Shown here piece after piece: positions 45,599-55,178 of a stretch of 64,000 nucleotides of DNA (position 1 is the stretch's first letter; each line of letters starts with the position of its first letter). The translations under genes and the position numbers were made by a program. Origin of the DNA: Maridesulfovibrio hydrothermalis AM13 = DSM 14728 (GTDB lineage Bacteria; Desulfobacterota; Desulfovibrionia; Desulfovibrionales; Desulfovibrionaceae); NCBI RefSeq assembly GCF_000331025.1, contig NC_020055.1, positions 3,505,370 to 3,569,369 of the forward strand, given 5' to 3'. The notes below the pieces were generated by a model. That model was not told the origin of the DNA and did no database searches. It worked only from the letters and a program-made list of their open reading frames with translations.

Positions 45599-47047
45599 AT
45601 GAAATTGAAACGCTATTTAGGCTTACTGACTCTCATCACCGTACTCGTTTTGCCCGTATCCGCCATAGCAGGCGGACTGCCATCCTTTGTTGATCTGGCA
45701 AAAAAATGCGGCCCGGCGGTTGTTAACATCAATACTGTGAAAATGGTTGAAGTGGGAAATCCCATGCAAGACTTTTTCAAGTTTCATGGCAACAATCGCG
45801 GGGGCATCAATCCATTCGAGGATTTTTTTAGACAGTTCGACAACAGAGGCAAAGGCAATCAGCCCAAACAGAAACGTAAAACAGGCTCACTCGGGTCCGG
45901 CTTTATTATTTCTGCTGACGGATACATTGTTACCAATAACCACGTTGTTGCTTCCGCAGATGAAATTAAAGTCAAACTTCAAAATGACGGACATGCCTAT
46001 CCCGCCAAACTGATTGGACTGGACAAGGAAACAGACCTCGCCGTTCTAAAAATAGATGTAGGCAAAGAACTGCCGTTTCTTACTTTTGCCAATTCTGAAA
46101 AAGCAGAAGTAGGTGAATGGGTCCTTGCTATCGGTAACCCCTTTGGACTCGGACATACCGTGACCAAAGGTATCATCAGTGCCAAGGGCCGCATTATCGG
46201 CGCAGGTCCGTTTGACAACTTCATCCAGACTGATGCCAGCATCAACCCCGGAAACAGCGGCGGCCCGCTCATTGATATGAACGGCCATGTTGTCGGAATC
46301 AACACCGCTATCATCGCAAGCGGTCAGGGGATCGGCTTTGCCATCCCCAGTAATATGGCCAAAAACGTCATCGACCAGCTTAAAACCGACCACAAAGTCA
46401 GTCGCGGATGGCTGGGCGTTACCATTCAGGATGCGGATGAAAAAACCACACAGGCTCTAGGACTGACCGAAAAAACCGGAGCTTTAGTCAATTCCGTCAA
46501 TACCGGTGATCCGGCTCACAAGGGCGGCATGAAAGTCGGTGACGTAATTCTTAAAGTCAACGGCGAAAAAATCGACGATACCAATGACCTGCTGCGCACC
46601 GTTGCCGCACTGCCTCCGGGCAAAAAAGTTGCCATCGATGTCTGGCGTCAAGGTAAAATCAAAAGATTGAGCATCACCCTTGGTGACCGCAACGGAAAAA
46701 CTGCTGTAGCTCAAGCTGAAAAGATGTCACCTAAATCTGCAGAAGAAAATGTCGACAAGCTCGGTATGGTCGTGCGTAAAATTGACCGTGACGCTGAAGC
46801 CGACTCTCTGGGACTTGAAAAGCCCGAAGGACTGCTGGTTATCGAAGTGACTCAAGGTTCTCCGGCTGAAGAAGCGGCCATAGCTGTAGGCGACGTGATT
46901 CTCGAAGCCAATCAGCATAAGGTCAACTCACTCGCAGCTCTCAAAAAGATCCTTAACACTGAAGGCAAAAAACGCGGACTGATAATGCTGCTCCTGAAAC
47001 GTCAGGGCAAAAACATCTTCCGCACCATTGAGCTTAAAGACAAGTAA
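45599..47047 (+). CDS. Periplasmic serine protease of the HtrA/DegP family
   Basis: A 482-residue Do-like protease. The signal peptide runs MKLKRYLGLLTLITVLVLPV, with cleavage near SAIA-GG. The catalytic triad is visible: His115 (NNHVV), Asp146 (ETDLAVLK) and Ser220 (GNSGGPL). Two PDZ domains follow (about 260-345 and 385-475), ending EGKKRGLIMLLLKRQGK. It degrades or refolds damaged envelope proteins. A Gly/Lys-rich loop (NNRGGINPFEDFFRQF) typical of the family is present. Start after GAGGAGGTTAC. Confidence 0.96.
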   Translation: MKLKRYLGLLTLITVLVLPVSAIAGGLPSFVDLAKKCGPAVVNINTVKMVEVGNPMQDFFKFHGNNRGGINPFEDFFRQFDNRGKGNQPKQKRKTGSLGSGFIISADGYIVTNNHVVASADEIKVKLQNDGHAYPAKLIGLDKETDLAVLKIDVGKELPFLTFANSEKAEVGEWVLAIGNPFGLGHTVTKGIISAKGRIIGAGPFDNFIQTDASINPGNSGGPLIDMNGHVVGINTAIIASGQGIGFAIPSNMAKNVIDQLKTDHKVSRGWLGVTIQDADEKTTQALGLTEKTGALVNSVNTGDPAHKGGMKVGDVILKVNGEKIDDTNDLLRTVAALPPGKKVAIDVWRQGKIKRLSITLGDRNGKTAVAQAEKMSPKSAEENVDKLGMVVRKIDRDAEADSLGLEKPEGLLVIEVTQGSPAEEAAIAVGDVILEANQHKVNSLAALKKILNTEGKKRGLIMLLLKRQGKNIFRTIELKDK

Positions 47048-47079
47048 GCCCGATTAGATTGCCACTCTCATTATAAATA

Positions 47080-47117
47080 AAGCCCGGCCTGTTTGATTTC
47101 AGGTCGGGCTTCAATTT
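47080..47117 (+). terminator. Terminator of the HtrA gene
   Basis: AAGCCCGGCCTG (47080-47091) pairs with CAGGTCGGGCTT (47100-47111, one G-T pair), followed by CAATTTT. Confidence 0.75.
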
Positions 47118-47325
47118 TAAGTGAAACACTGTTTATTTTGTTCATGCAAAAAAACTGAAATATCACATACATTAAATACGGTTAGATCAAATCTTTATTT
47201 ATACCGAGCTTCGGAGCAATTACTATCGCTCCTGTAAGGTTTAATATATTTGCCGCCTCCCCTTGCTGCGCCCTGCATTGTGTGTAACTATACGCCAAAT
47301 CACACACCTGAACACAGGGTGACTC

Positions 47326-47493
47326 ATGACCTACATCCGTATAGTAATTATGACTGCAATCTGCATACTCCTCTTTGCCAAAACCGCCCGCGCAGAAGAG
47401 AAGCAGTATGACGAACACAAACCATTTACAAAGCTCCGCTTAGACTATCGTAAAATGGATTTGCCCCTGTCCGGATTTCGGAAGCTGCCATGA
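47326..47493 (+). CDS. Small exported protein of unknown function
   Basis: A 55-residue frame with a clear signal peptide: MTYIRIVIMTAICILLFAKT, with a cleavage site ARA-EE, leaving a polar, charged peptide of about 32 residues ending DLPLSGFRKLP. An AGGGTG ribosome site is five bases before the ATG. No homologue is recognised. The gene sits in an otherwise empty 570-bp gap between the HtrA terminator and ispE. The minus-strand frame over the same bases lacks a ribosome site, so I prefer this strand. Confidence 0.5.
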   Translation: MTYIRIVIMTAICILLFAKTARAEEKQYDEHKPFTKLRLDYRKMDLPLSGFRKLP

Positions 47494-47618
47494 ATTATTA
47501 TCTGAAAAGGTGGAAAATATAATTCACGACCTCCGGATCAGAACAAAAGGTCTTTCATATAAAATTTTCCGCAATTTGACTCTTCCTTAGCACCCTGCTT
47601 TAGGTTATTAAGCACTCC

Positions 47619-48494
47619 ATGAAGAACAGCGCGACCATTCTTACCGCTCCTGCAAAGGTGAATCTCTACCTCAAAATCGTGAAAAAAAGAGACGACGGCT
47701 ATCATGAGCTGGACACCCTCTTTCATCCATTTCCTGCTCTGGCCGACACGCTTGAAGTTACGGAAAAAACAGATGGATGTACTATTCACTGTACCGATTT
47801 CAACCTTCCCGTCGAAGAGAACATTATATATAAAGCCTGGGACAAATACGCACAGGCAACCGGATTTCGCCCGGGACTGCACATTGAGCTTATAAAAAAA
47901 ACGCCCACCGGCGCAGGACTTGGCGGCGGCAGCTCTGATGCAGCTTCCATGCTGCGTTATTTAAACTCCCATCCGGACAGTCCCGGCATGGAACACGGCA
48001 GACTTAATGCTCTGGCAGCAGGGCTTGGCGCGGATGTACCCTTCTTTTTGCAAAGCGGTCCGGCATGGGCCAAAGGGATAGGTGAAATTCTTACACCTTG
48101 TGAGGTTGACTTATCCGGCCTAACCGCCTTATTAGCCTGCCCGGACGTGCACGTTAATACCGCGTGGGCATATAAAGAGTGGAGCAGACAGAAAGGTTCT
48201 AACTTTTTGCAAGAAAATGATTCCTTTTGCTTGACAACTTCAGCCAGTGGTAATAACAAATCGGCCTCGAAAACGAGGGTAACTCTGTTCAATGATTTCG
48301 AACAAGTTGTCCTACCTGAATTTTCCCAAATAAGGAAAACTAAGGAATATCTGTTGGAGAACGGAGCCTGCGGAGCTGTAATGAGCGGAAGCGGGGCAAG
48401 CGTGATCTCATTTTTCAGAGACAAAAGTACTGCTGAAAAGATTGCAAACGATTTGAAATCTAGTAAAGTCGACTCTGTAATTCATACATTTTAA
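47619..48494 (+). CDS. ispE: 4-diphosphocytidyl-2-C-methyl-D-erythritol kinase
   Basis: A 291-residue GHMP kinase of the non-mevalonate isoprenoid pathway. The family start is TAPAKVNLYLKIVKKRDDGY, the ATP loop is PTGAGLGGGSSDAAS and the last motif is GAVMSGSGASVISFF. It phosphorylates CDP-methylerythritol at the 2-OH. It is followed by tRNA-Gln and prs, the usual order in this group. The ribosome site is weak. Confidence 0.95.
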   Translation: MKNSATILTAPAKVNLYLKIVKKRDDGYHELDTLFHPFPALADTLEVTEKTDGCTIHCTDFNLPVEENIIYKAWDKYAQATGFRPGLHIELIKKTPTGAGLGGGSSDAASMLRYLNSHPDSPGMEHGRLNALAAGLGADVPFFLQSGPAWAKGIGEILTPCEVDLSGLTALLACPDVHVNTAWAYKEWSRQKGSNFLQENDSFCLTTSASGNNKSASKTRVTLFNDFEQVVLPEFSQIRKTKEYLLENGACGAVMSGSGASVISFFRDKSTAEKIANDLKSSKVDSVIHTF

Positions 48495-48521
48495 TATTTA
48501 GATTTCCTACATAATCAGTGC

Positions 48522-48596
48522 AGGGATGTCGCCAAGCGGTAAGGCATCGGGTTTTGGGTCCGACATTCGCAGGTTCGAATCCTGCCATCCCTGCCA
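48522..48596 (+). tRNA. tRNA-Gln (TTG)
   Basis: A 75-nt tRNA with acceptor AGGGATG/CATCCCT, anticodon stem TCGGG/TCCGA with loop TTTTGGG (TTG), T-loop TTCGAAT, G discriminator and encoded CCA. It lies between ispE and prs, 27 bp after ispE. Confidence 0.96.
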
Positions 48597-48635
48597 AATT
48601 TATTCTCTTTCCGAGAGGTCAAGTTGGAGACCGAC

Positions 48636-49574
48636 ATGAACGGTGAACTTAAGATTATCAGCGGCTCGTCAAATCTGGCGCTTTCAGAAGCAATCTGCGA
48701 CCATCTCGGCAGTACACTTACGCCCTGTCTCCGTGAAAAATTCAGCGACGGTGAAATCCGCATTGAAATTCAGGACAATGTCCGTGGATGTGATGTCTTC
48801 GTTGTTCAGTCCACTTGCGCTCCCGTAAACTTTCATTTCATGGAACTGTGTCTTATGCTGGACGCGCTCAAAAGGGCAAGTGCACGCAGAGTGACAGCCG
48901 TTGTTCCTTACTACGGATACGCCAGACAGGACCGCAAGGTTTCCCCCCGCGCTCCGATCAGTGCAAAACTCTGCGCCGACTGTCTGACCGTCGCTGGTAT
49001 GGACCGCATGGTCACCATTGACCTGCATGCCGGCCAGATTCAAGGCTTTTTCAACCTTCCCGTTGATAATATATACGCAGCTCCCGTTCTTCTGGACTCA
49101 CTTCGTGAGCGTAAAGAAGATATGGTTATGGTATCCCCTGACGCAGGCGGAACCGAGCGCGCAAGGGCATACGCTAAACGCCTCAATGCAGGACTTGCAA
49201 TCGTGGATAAACGCCGCGATGCTCCCAATCAGGCTAAAGCGATGCACGTTATCGGAGAAGTTAAGGATAAAATCTGTGTAGTCATGGATGACATGATCGA
49301 CACAGCAGGAACCATGTGTCAGGCTGCCAAGGTTCTGATCGATCACGGAGCAAGGGACGTTATCGCCTGCGCTACCCACCCGATCCTTTCCGGTCCCGCA
49401 ATCGACAGGCTTTCTGCCGCACCTTTCTCCGAGGTGATCGTGACCAATACCCTGCCTATCCCCGAAGAGAAGCTCAAATGCGGCAAGATCAAGGTCATGT
49501 CTGTGGCCGGAATGCTCGCCAAATGTATCCACAACGTGCATACCGAATCATCAGTCAGCGTTCTCTTCGTATAA
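48636..49574 (+). CDS. prs: Ribose-phosphate pyrophosphokinase
   Basis: A 312-residue PRPP synthase: ERKFSDGEIRIEIQDN-like start (REKFSDGEIRIEIQDNVRG), the flexible-loop PYYGYARQDRKVSPRAPISA, DLHAGQIQGFF, and the PRPP loop VVMDDMIDTAGT. It makes PRPP from ribose 5-phosphate and ATP for nucleotides, His and Trp. I use ATG 48636, with GGAG at seven bases; the frame extends four codons further upstream. It is followed by rplY and pth. Confidence 0.96.
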   Translation: MNGELKIISGSSNLALSEAICDHLGSTLTPCLREKFSDGEIRIEIQDNVRGCDVFVVQSTCAPVNFHFMELCLMLDALKRASARRVTAVVPYYGYARQDRKVSPRAPISAKLCADCLTVAGMDRMVTIDLHAGQIQGFFNLPVDNIYAAPVLLDSLRERKEDMVMVSPDAGGTERARAYAKRLNAGLAIVDKRRDAPNQAKAMHVIGEVKDKICVVMDDMIDTAGTMCQAAKVLIDHGARDVIACATHPILSGPAIDRLSAAPFSEVIVTNTLPIPEEKLKCGKIKVMSVAGMLAKCIHNVHTESSVSVLFV

Positions 49575-49641
49575 CATTGCCTATTCCCACCCTCTGCCGG
49601 TCTTAACTGAGCGGCAGCAGGTTAACCTATAAGGAGATATA

Positions 49642-50235
49642 ATGTCTGAAAAAGTAACTTTTAAAGCTGAAGTACGTACCAAAACAGGTAAATGTGCTAA
49701 CCGTCAGCTTCGTAACACAGGTATGATTCCCGCTGTTTTCTACTCTCAGGAAGGCGAGAACATCACACTTTCCGTTAACGAAATTGACTTCGCTAAAATG
49801 TTCCGCACAACCGGAACAACCCGTCTCTTCAGCCTCGATATTGATGGAAAAACATACGATACACTGGTCTGGAAAGTTCAGATGGACCCCGTTCGCCCCC
49901 GTGTGAACCACATCGACTTTCTGGGTGTTGCTAAAGATAAGCCCCTCAAGATTGAAGTTCCCGTTACCACCGAAGGCCTTGCTCCCGGTGTTAAACTCGG
50001 CGGACGTATGGCAATCTACCGTGACAAGCTCACCGTAGCATGTACCGCCGCAACCATTCCTGCTGCTATCGTTATTAATGTCAGCAACATGAATGTTGGT
50101 GATACTGTTTTCGTTAATGAAGTTGAACTCGGCGAAGGCGCATCTATAATATTCGACAGCAACTTTGCTCTCGTTCGCTGTGCAGCCGGTCGCGGCAGCA
50201 GTGAAGAGGAAGAAGGCGAAGAAGGCGAAGAATAG
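49642..50235 (+). CDS. rplY: 50S ribosomal protein L25, long (CTC) form
   Basis: A 197-residue L25/CTC protein: the N-terminal 5S rRNA-binding domain (KAEVRTKTGKCANRQLRNTG; YSQEGENITLSVNE) and a C-terminal TL5-type domain (LKIEVPVTTEGLAPGVKLGG), ending in an acidic tail (GSSEEEEGEEGEE). It binds 5S rRNA. Start after TAAGGAGATATA. The gene lies between prs and pth, the common order. Confidence 0.95.
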   Translation: MSEKVTFKAEVRTKTGKCANRQLRNTGMIPAVFYSQEGENITLSVNEIDFAKMFRTTGTTRLFSLDIDGKTYDTLVWKVQMDPVRPRVNHIDFLGVAKDKPLKIEVPVTTEGLAPGVKLGGRMAIYRDKLTVACTAATIPAAIVINVSNMNVGDTVFVNEVELGEGASIIFDSNFALVRCAAGRGSSEEEEGEEGEE

Positions 50236-50259
50236 CTTTCTCTCGGATTTGAATCTTCA

Positions 50260-50283
50260 GGCCCCGGATGTTCCGGGGCCTTT
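50260..50283 (+). terminator. Terminator or attenuator between rplY and pth
   Basis: A GC-rich 8-9 bp hairpin (50260-50268 with 50272-50280) followed by TTTCCTGTTT. Confidence 0.7.
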
Positions 50284-50339
50284 CCTGTTTCTTAAGCAGG
50301 CAAAGAATATTTCTAAACGCATTTTTGAAAGGACCGACC

Positions 50340-50957
50340 ATGGAATACAAAGCACTTATCGCTGGACTGGGCAATCCCGGCTCGGAGTACGCCAAGACCC
50401 GGCACAATATCGGGTTCATGGTTGTTGATGCTTTGGAAGAAATGGCTTCTTCCAGAAAAAGCATGCGCTATAAAAAACTGCCCGGCTCCGGTGACTATGA
50501 GCTGTTCAGCATAAACCTTGCCGGAAACAACGTGCTTGTCACGAAGCCCATGACATATATGAACCTCAGCGGCAAAGCTGTAGCTTCCATATGTGGAAAG
50601 TATTCTATTTCCGTAAACAATGTCTTCGTCATCCATGATGAACTGGACATTGTTTCCGGTAAAATGAAATTCAAAAAAGGCGGCGGCAACAACGGGCACA
50701 GAGGCCTTGAATCAATTCAGGAAAAAATTGGTTCACCTGATTTTTTCAGAATCAGAATAGGAATCGGAAGACCGGAATTTTCATCTCAGGTAAAAGATTA
50801 TGTGCTTGAGGAGTTCAACTGCACCGAACTTGAAACAGCCCGGCAGATGGCCCTTGCCGCCATCAAAGGTCTGGATCTGTATTACCGACGCGGTCAAGGG
50901 ACAGCCACTCAGTTTATGCATACCTTTACGCCGGATGAGAACACAACCGAAGCATAG
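50340..50957 (+). CDS. pth: Peptidyl-tRNA hydrolase
   Basis: A 205-residue Pth: MEYKALIAGLGNPGSEYAKT with the catalytic His in TRHNIGFM, the MTYMNLSGKAV segment, HDELDIVSGKMKFKKGGGNN and GHRGLESI. It frees peptides from dropped-off peptidyl-tRNA. I chose ATG 50340 (AAAGGACC upstream) rather than the frame's earlier GTG-type opening, which lies in the terminator hairpin. Confidence 0.95.
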   Translation: MEYKALIAGLGNPGSEYAKTRHNIGFMVVDALEEMASSRKSMRYKKLPGSGDYELFSINLAGNNVLVTKPMTYMNLSGKAVASICGKYSISVNNVFVIHDELDIVSGKMKFKKGGGNNGHRGLESIQEKIGSPDFFRIRIGIGRPEFSSQVKDYVLEEFNCTELETARQMALAAIKGLDLYYRRGQGTATQFMHTFTPDENTTEA

Positions 50958-51182
50958 ACTAAATATTGCAATTCGGTTATATTAAATTTTCGCAGCAACT
51001 CCCTTTACTAAAAAAACATCAAATCGGGGGTTCTAAAGAAATGAAATGGAAATCCACTAAATCTGTTGCATGTTAATCCTTCAGATCCACGAAATCGCGC
51101 CATAACAAAAACGGATTATTGAACCGGGAACCTGAACAGTCCTATCTGATCCATTTCTTTTGCAAAGTCCAAGGAGACATGA

Positions 51183-51701
51183 GTGTTTGAGTTAGAACAA
51201 CTGGTAGTCTACCCTTCACAGGGAGTAGGCAAAGTAGAACGCATTGAAAGTCAGGAAATCGGCGGCACTGTCGCTGAATTCTATATCGTCCGTATTTTGA
51301 GTAACAATGTTACGCTCATGGTTCCGGTCATGAACGCTATCAATGTAGGACTCCGGGCCGTTTGCGACAATGATGCAGGGCTTAAAATATTTGAATGCCT
51401 CAAGGACAGATCAGACTTTACCGGATACACAGGTCAGAACTGGAACAGACGCTATAGAGAATACTCCGAAAAGCTGAAAAGCGGTGATCTTCAAGACGTA
51501 GCCTACGTTCTTAAAGAATTATTTCTAATCGGCAATGATAAAGAACTCTCTTTTGGCGAACGCAGGCTCCTTGAGCAGGCTATGGGGCTGGTTTCAATGG
51601 AACTTTCCTTTGCAATGAACCGTGATCAGGATGAGATCAAAGAAATGATCAATGCACTGTTCGTTGATGTGCTTGAAAAACAGGAAGAAGACGAATCCTA
51701 A
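51183..51701 (+). CDS. CarD-family transcription regulator
   Basis: A 172-residue CarD/CdnL protein: the RNA polymerase-binding N-terminal part (FELEQLVVYPSQGVGKVERI) and a helical DNA-binding C-terminal part (SGDLQDVAYVLKELF; FGERRLLEQAMGLVSMEL). It binds the polymerase beta subunit and steadies open complexes, notably at rRNA promoters. The GTG at 51183 is chosen because AAGGAG (51171-51176) is six bases away; an overlapping ATG at 51179 is too close to it and ends after three codons. It lies between pth and rho. Confidence 0.94.
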   Translation: MFELEQLVVYPSQGVGKVERIESQEIGGTVAEFYIVRILSNNVTLMVPVMNAINVGLRAVCDNDAGLKIFECLKDRSDFTGYTGQNWNRRYREYSEKLKSGDLQDVAYVLKELFLIGNDKELSFGERRLLEQAMGLVSMELSFAMNRDQDEIKEMINALFVDVLEKQEEDES

Positions 51702-52038
51702 AAAACATATTCAAACGACTTGTCATAAACGATTCTTTCAGTTAATGCCCTATTAGTTGCAGCCACAGAGACGCTCTTTATTCCTTATTAGAATGAAATT
51801 TAAGCAGCTCCCGACTACGTCACTGCAACAAGGGCAATGTGAGAATCGGTTACAAAGATATAAAGTCTAGTATTCGCATAGAACAAGCCCCTCATTTAGG
51901 AAAATCCAATACATTCTTTTCATAAAAAACCTACGTTAAAGCAAATTGACGTGTGTATGGTTACGAACAACCTGCATCGCAACTGCTTTACATTAGCAAT
52001 CTAATTTTTTTTTAACTTTTAACTCCGGTTATATAAGT
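51702..52038. other. Spacer and leader region upstream of rho
   Basis: About 340 bp with no coding frame bearing a ribosome site and no clear promoter pair. Rho mRNA leaders are often long and autoregulated; nothing here identifies such an element. TTGACG near 51948 lacks a good -10 at the proper distance. Confidence 0.35.
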
Positions 52039-53313
52039 ATGGGTCAAGAAAAAAAGACAAACAACCTGAATCTCACTGAACTGAAACAGAATAACATGTC
52101 TGATCTTATGGATCTGGCAGCTAAGTTCAAAGTTGAAAACCCCAGCGGAATGCGTAAGCAGGAACTGATATTCGCCCTGCTCCAAGGTTGCGCGTCGCAA
52201 AACGGACAAATCTACGGTGAAGGGGTACTTGAAGTACTTCCCGACGGCTTCGGTTTTTTACGCTCCCCCACTTACAGCTACATGCCCGGGCCAGATGATA
52301 TTTATGTTTCCCCGTCACAGATCAGAAGATTCGGCCTGAGAAAGGGTGATATCATTTCCGGTCAGATTCGCCCTCCCAAAGAAGGCGAAAGATATTTCGC
52401 ACTGCTCAGGGTGAATGAAATCGGCATGGAACCCCCTGAACACTCCAGAAATCTGGTTCTTTTCGACAATCTCACTCCGATCTACCCCGATGACCGCTTC
52501 AAAATAGAAAACGGTCCAAAAAATTTCAGTTCCAGAGTCATCGACATCCTTTCCCCTATAGGACGTGGACAGCGTGCGCTTCTCGTTGCACCTCCCCGGA
52601 CCGGGAAAACCATGATGCTCCAGAACATTGCTAACTCCATCAACGCCAACCATCCTGACGTTGACCTCATTGTTCTGCTTATCGATGAACGCCCCGAAGA
52701 AGTTACCGACATGGCCAGAACTGTTAACGCAGAAGTGGTCAGCTCAACTTTTGATGAACCTCCGCAACGTCATGTTCAGGTTACCGAAATGGTGCTTGAA
52801 AAAGCCAAACGTCTGGTCGAGCGCAAAAGGGATGTTGTCATCCTTCTTGACTCAATCACCCGTCTTGGACGCGCCTACAATGCAGTGACCCCTTCATCCG
52901 GCAGAGTTCTTTCCGGCGGTCTGGATGCCAATGCCATGCAACGCCCTAAAAGATTCTTCGGCGCAGCCCGTAACATCGAAGAAGGCGGCAGCTTGACCAT
53001 CATTGCCACCGCACTTATCGATACCGGCTCCCGCATGGATGAAGTTATTTTCGAAGAATTCAAGGGAACAGGCAACATGGACCTTTACCTTGACCGTAAA
53101 CTTGCCGAAAAACGTGTATTCCCTGCAATCGACATCAACCGTTCAGGCACACGCAAAGAAGAACTGCTCTTAGATCAGGATGTTCTCAACAAGATCTGGA
53201 TTCTCAGAAAACTTCTTGCTCCTATGAACAGTATTGATTCCATGGAATTCCTGCTCGATAAGATGAAAGGAACAAAGAACAACGATGAATTCTTTGACAT
53301 GATGGGCAAATAG
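52039..53313 (+). CDS. rho: Transcription termination factor Rho
   Basis: A 424-residue hexameric RNA helicase. The N-terminal domain ([20 protein letters not shown]), cold-shock-like RNA-binding part ([20 protein letters not shown]), Walker A ([11 protein letters not shown]), Walker B ([16 protein letters not shown]) and Q/R loops ([20 protein letters not shown]) are present and intact. It ends untranslated transcripts. ATG 52039 has a poor ribosome site after a T-rich stretch. Confidence 0.97.
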   Translation: MGQEKKTNNLNLTELKQNNMSDLMDLAAKFKVENPSGMRKQELIFALLQGCASQNGQIYGEGVLEVLPDGFGFLRSPTYSYMPGPDDIYVSPSQIRRFGLRKGDIISGQIRPPKEGERYFALLRVNEIGMEPPEHSRNLVLFDNLTPIYPDDRFKIENGPKNFSSRVIDILSPIGRGQRALLVAPPRTGKTMMLQNIANSINANHPDVDLIVLLIDERPEEVTDMARTVNAEVVSSTFDEPPQRHVQVTEMVLEKAKRLVERKRDVVILLDSITRLGRAYNAVTPSSGRVLSGGLDANAMQRPKRFFGAARNIEEGGSLTIIATALIDTGSRMDEVIFEEFKGTGNMDLYLDRKLAEKRVFPAIDINRSGTRKEELLLDQDVLNKIWILRKLLAPMNSIDSMEFLLDKMKGTKNNDEFFDMMGK

Positions 53314-53338
53314 TTTTTTCCCGATCAGCTTTAAAGTT

Positions 53339-53371
53339 AAGCCCTGTGAGTACCCTCGCAGGGCTTTTTTG
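53339..53371 (+). terminator. Terminator of rho
   Basis: AAGCCCTGTGAG (53339-53350) pairs with CTCGCAGGGCTT (53355-53366, one G-T pair), followed by TTTT. Confidence 0.85.
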
Positions 53372-53547
53372 CGTTTTAAGCACATTTATTTGCTCACCTG
53401 CGGCCTTTACAATGGACTACCCAGCCATTAAAGTTCAGAGTGTTGAAATACAGATTTAAAATCAGCAGATATGCACATAATCAGATTTTTTAAATACGAC
53501 TTGAACTGAAGCATCCATCACCTCAGATAATTTAACCCCGAGTCAAA

Positions 53548-54999
53548 ATGTTTTTTCAGAACAAAATATACATACGGTTCACATCCTTTTTCATGCTGTT
53601 CATGTTCTTCTTTTCCGTCACTCCTCAAGCTACAGCATCATCTCTTTTCGGGGATTTTACGGTCAAAGATGAAATCAAGCTTGGGAAGGAGTTTGATAAG
53701 ATGGTGCACAGCAGGCTTCCAGTTGTCCTCGATCCACAAATTACCGATTACGTTAAAGATCTGGTCGCACGGGTAGCTAAACAAATGCCTCCGCAGCCTT
53801 TTCCGATCACCGCCGCAGTAATCCAGAACAATTCAATGAACGCTTTTGCTGTTCCCGGTGGTTACATTTACATCTACACGGGGCTGCTTCTAAACCTTAA
53901 ACATGAATCCGAACTTGCAGCTGTTATCGGCCATGAACTTGCACACGTATCCTTACGCCATGTAGCCAGACGAATGGAAAAAATGCAGCTGGTCAATATT
54001 GCCAGTATGCTAGGAACACTGGCAGGTATGATGATCGGAATGTCAGGAGGCGGCAACTCCGCGTCCATCGGACAAGCACTTGCAATGGGATCAATGGCCG
54101 GTGCGCAAAGTGCCTACCTGAGCTACACACAGGAAAATGAAAGAGAGGCCGATCACCTCGGTATGAACTACCTTATCAAAGCCGGTTTCAACCCGACCAG
54201 CATGGTGGACAGCTTCAAAGCCATGAAACAGCGTCAATGGTATGTAAGCAACACAAACATCCCGACTTACCTGTCCACTCACCCCGGCCTTGATGCCCGT
54301 ATTGATTATTTGAATGAACGTTTCAGACGCATGCCGCCGGAATATTTCAGACGCCAAAATGATGATGCAAAATTTTATAAAATCAAAACCTTGATCAGAG
54401 CGAGAATGACTGATCCGGAAGTCGCGATTGCGCATTATAACAACATTCCTGAGAATAAGCGGACCTGCCTTGATCACCTCGGGCAGGGGATCATACTTTC
54501 ACGCATGAAAAAGAACGTTGAGGCGGAAGCGGCTTTTGAACAGGCCAGACAGGAATGCCCCGGTGAAACTTTAATTTTACGCGAACTGGGCCGTTTCTAC
54601 TTCACAATAGGAAAGATGGATAAGGCATCGCCACTGCTCAGAGAGGCATATATGCGTGACCCGCAAGATGCCATGACACTTTTCTTTATCGCAAGAGTGG
54701 AAGGATCAAGGAAAAATTATAAACAAGCAATCCTGACCATGCGTAAAGTCGCTGAGATGGTGCCAAAAGATCAGGAAATACACTATCACCTCGGAAGAAT
54801 GCTCGGTGAATCCGGCAATTACTTTGAAGCACATGTTCAATTGGCATATGCTGCCCTGTACGGCAGGACACCCAAACAAGCTACATTTCACTTAAAAAAA
54901 GCCGAAGGTCTGGCAAAGACTCCTGAGCAGAAAAAGGAACTGCGCAAACTTCAGGAGATTATTACTCCGCCTCCTCCTGATGGGGCAGATAAAAAATAA
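53548..54999 (+). CDS. M48 metalloprotease with TPR domain (BepA-like)
   Basis: A 483-residue protein: a signal sequence (FFMLFMFFFSVTPQATASS), an M48 zinc protease domain with GHELAHVSLRHVARRM (the HExxH motif, Glu at about 130), the later Glu ligand region (ENEREADHLGMNYLIKAGF), and a TPR domain (about 300-470: RMKKNVEAEAAFEQARQECP; GRFYFTIGKMDKASPLLREA). BepA/YfgC relatives maintain outer-membrane proteins such as LptD. Its export signal places it in the periplasm. It is a single gene after the rho terminator. Confidence 0.92.
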   Translation: MFFQNKIYIRFTSFFMLFMFFFSVTPQATASSLFGDFTVKDEIKLGKEFDKMVHSRLPVVLDPQITDYVKDLVARVAKQMPPQPFPITAAVIQNNSMNAFAVPGGYIYIYTGLLLNLKHESELAAVIGHELAHVSLRHVARRMEKMQLVNIASMLGTLAGMMIGMSGGGNSASIGQALAMGSMAGAQSAYLSYTQENEREADHLGMNYLIKAGFNPTSMVDSFKAMKQRQWYVSNTNIPTYLSTHPGLDARIDYLNERFRRMPPEYFRRQNDDAKFYKIKTLIRARMTDPEVAIAHYNNIPENKRTCLDHLGQGIILSRMKKNVEAEAAFEQARQECPGETLILRELGRFYFTIGKMDKASPLLREAYMRDPQDAMTLFFIARVEGSRKNYKQAILTMRKVAEMVPKDQEIHYHLGRMLGESGNYFEAHVQLAYAALYGRTPKQATFHLKKAEGLAKTPEQKKELRKLQEIITPPPPDGADKK

Positions 55000-55178
55000 T
55001 TATTATTTAACCCCCTTCAAAATAAGGGCAACAAGACACTTAATTAACCACTTGATTTTGTGTAACTTAGAATATTTTCTGATTTAATTTGCAGATAGTT
55101 GTATGCTTGAATGATGCAACTTTTTAATGTAACAGGTTTCGTTTCTAATAACTCTCGCCAAATAAAGTGAAGCGAATA

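Noticed and set aside
47182-47418. 78-codon minus-strand frame over the small exported protein
   Set aside because: No ribosome site and poor coding character; the plus-strand frame has signal peptide and ribosome site.
51179-51190. ATG overlapping the CarD start with a three-codon frame
   Set aside because: Only two bases from the Shine-Dalgarno sequence, too close for good initiation; the GTG four bases later has proper spacing.
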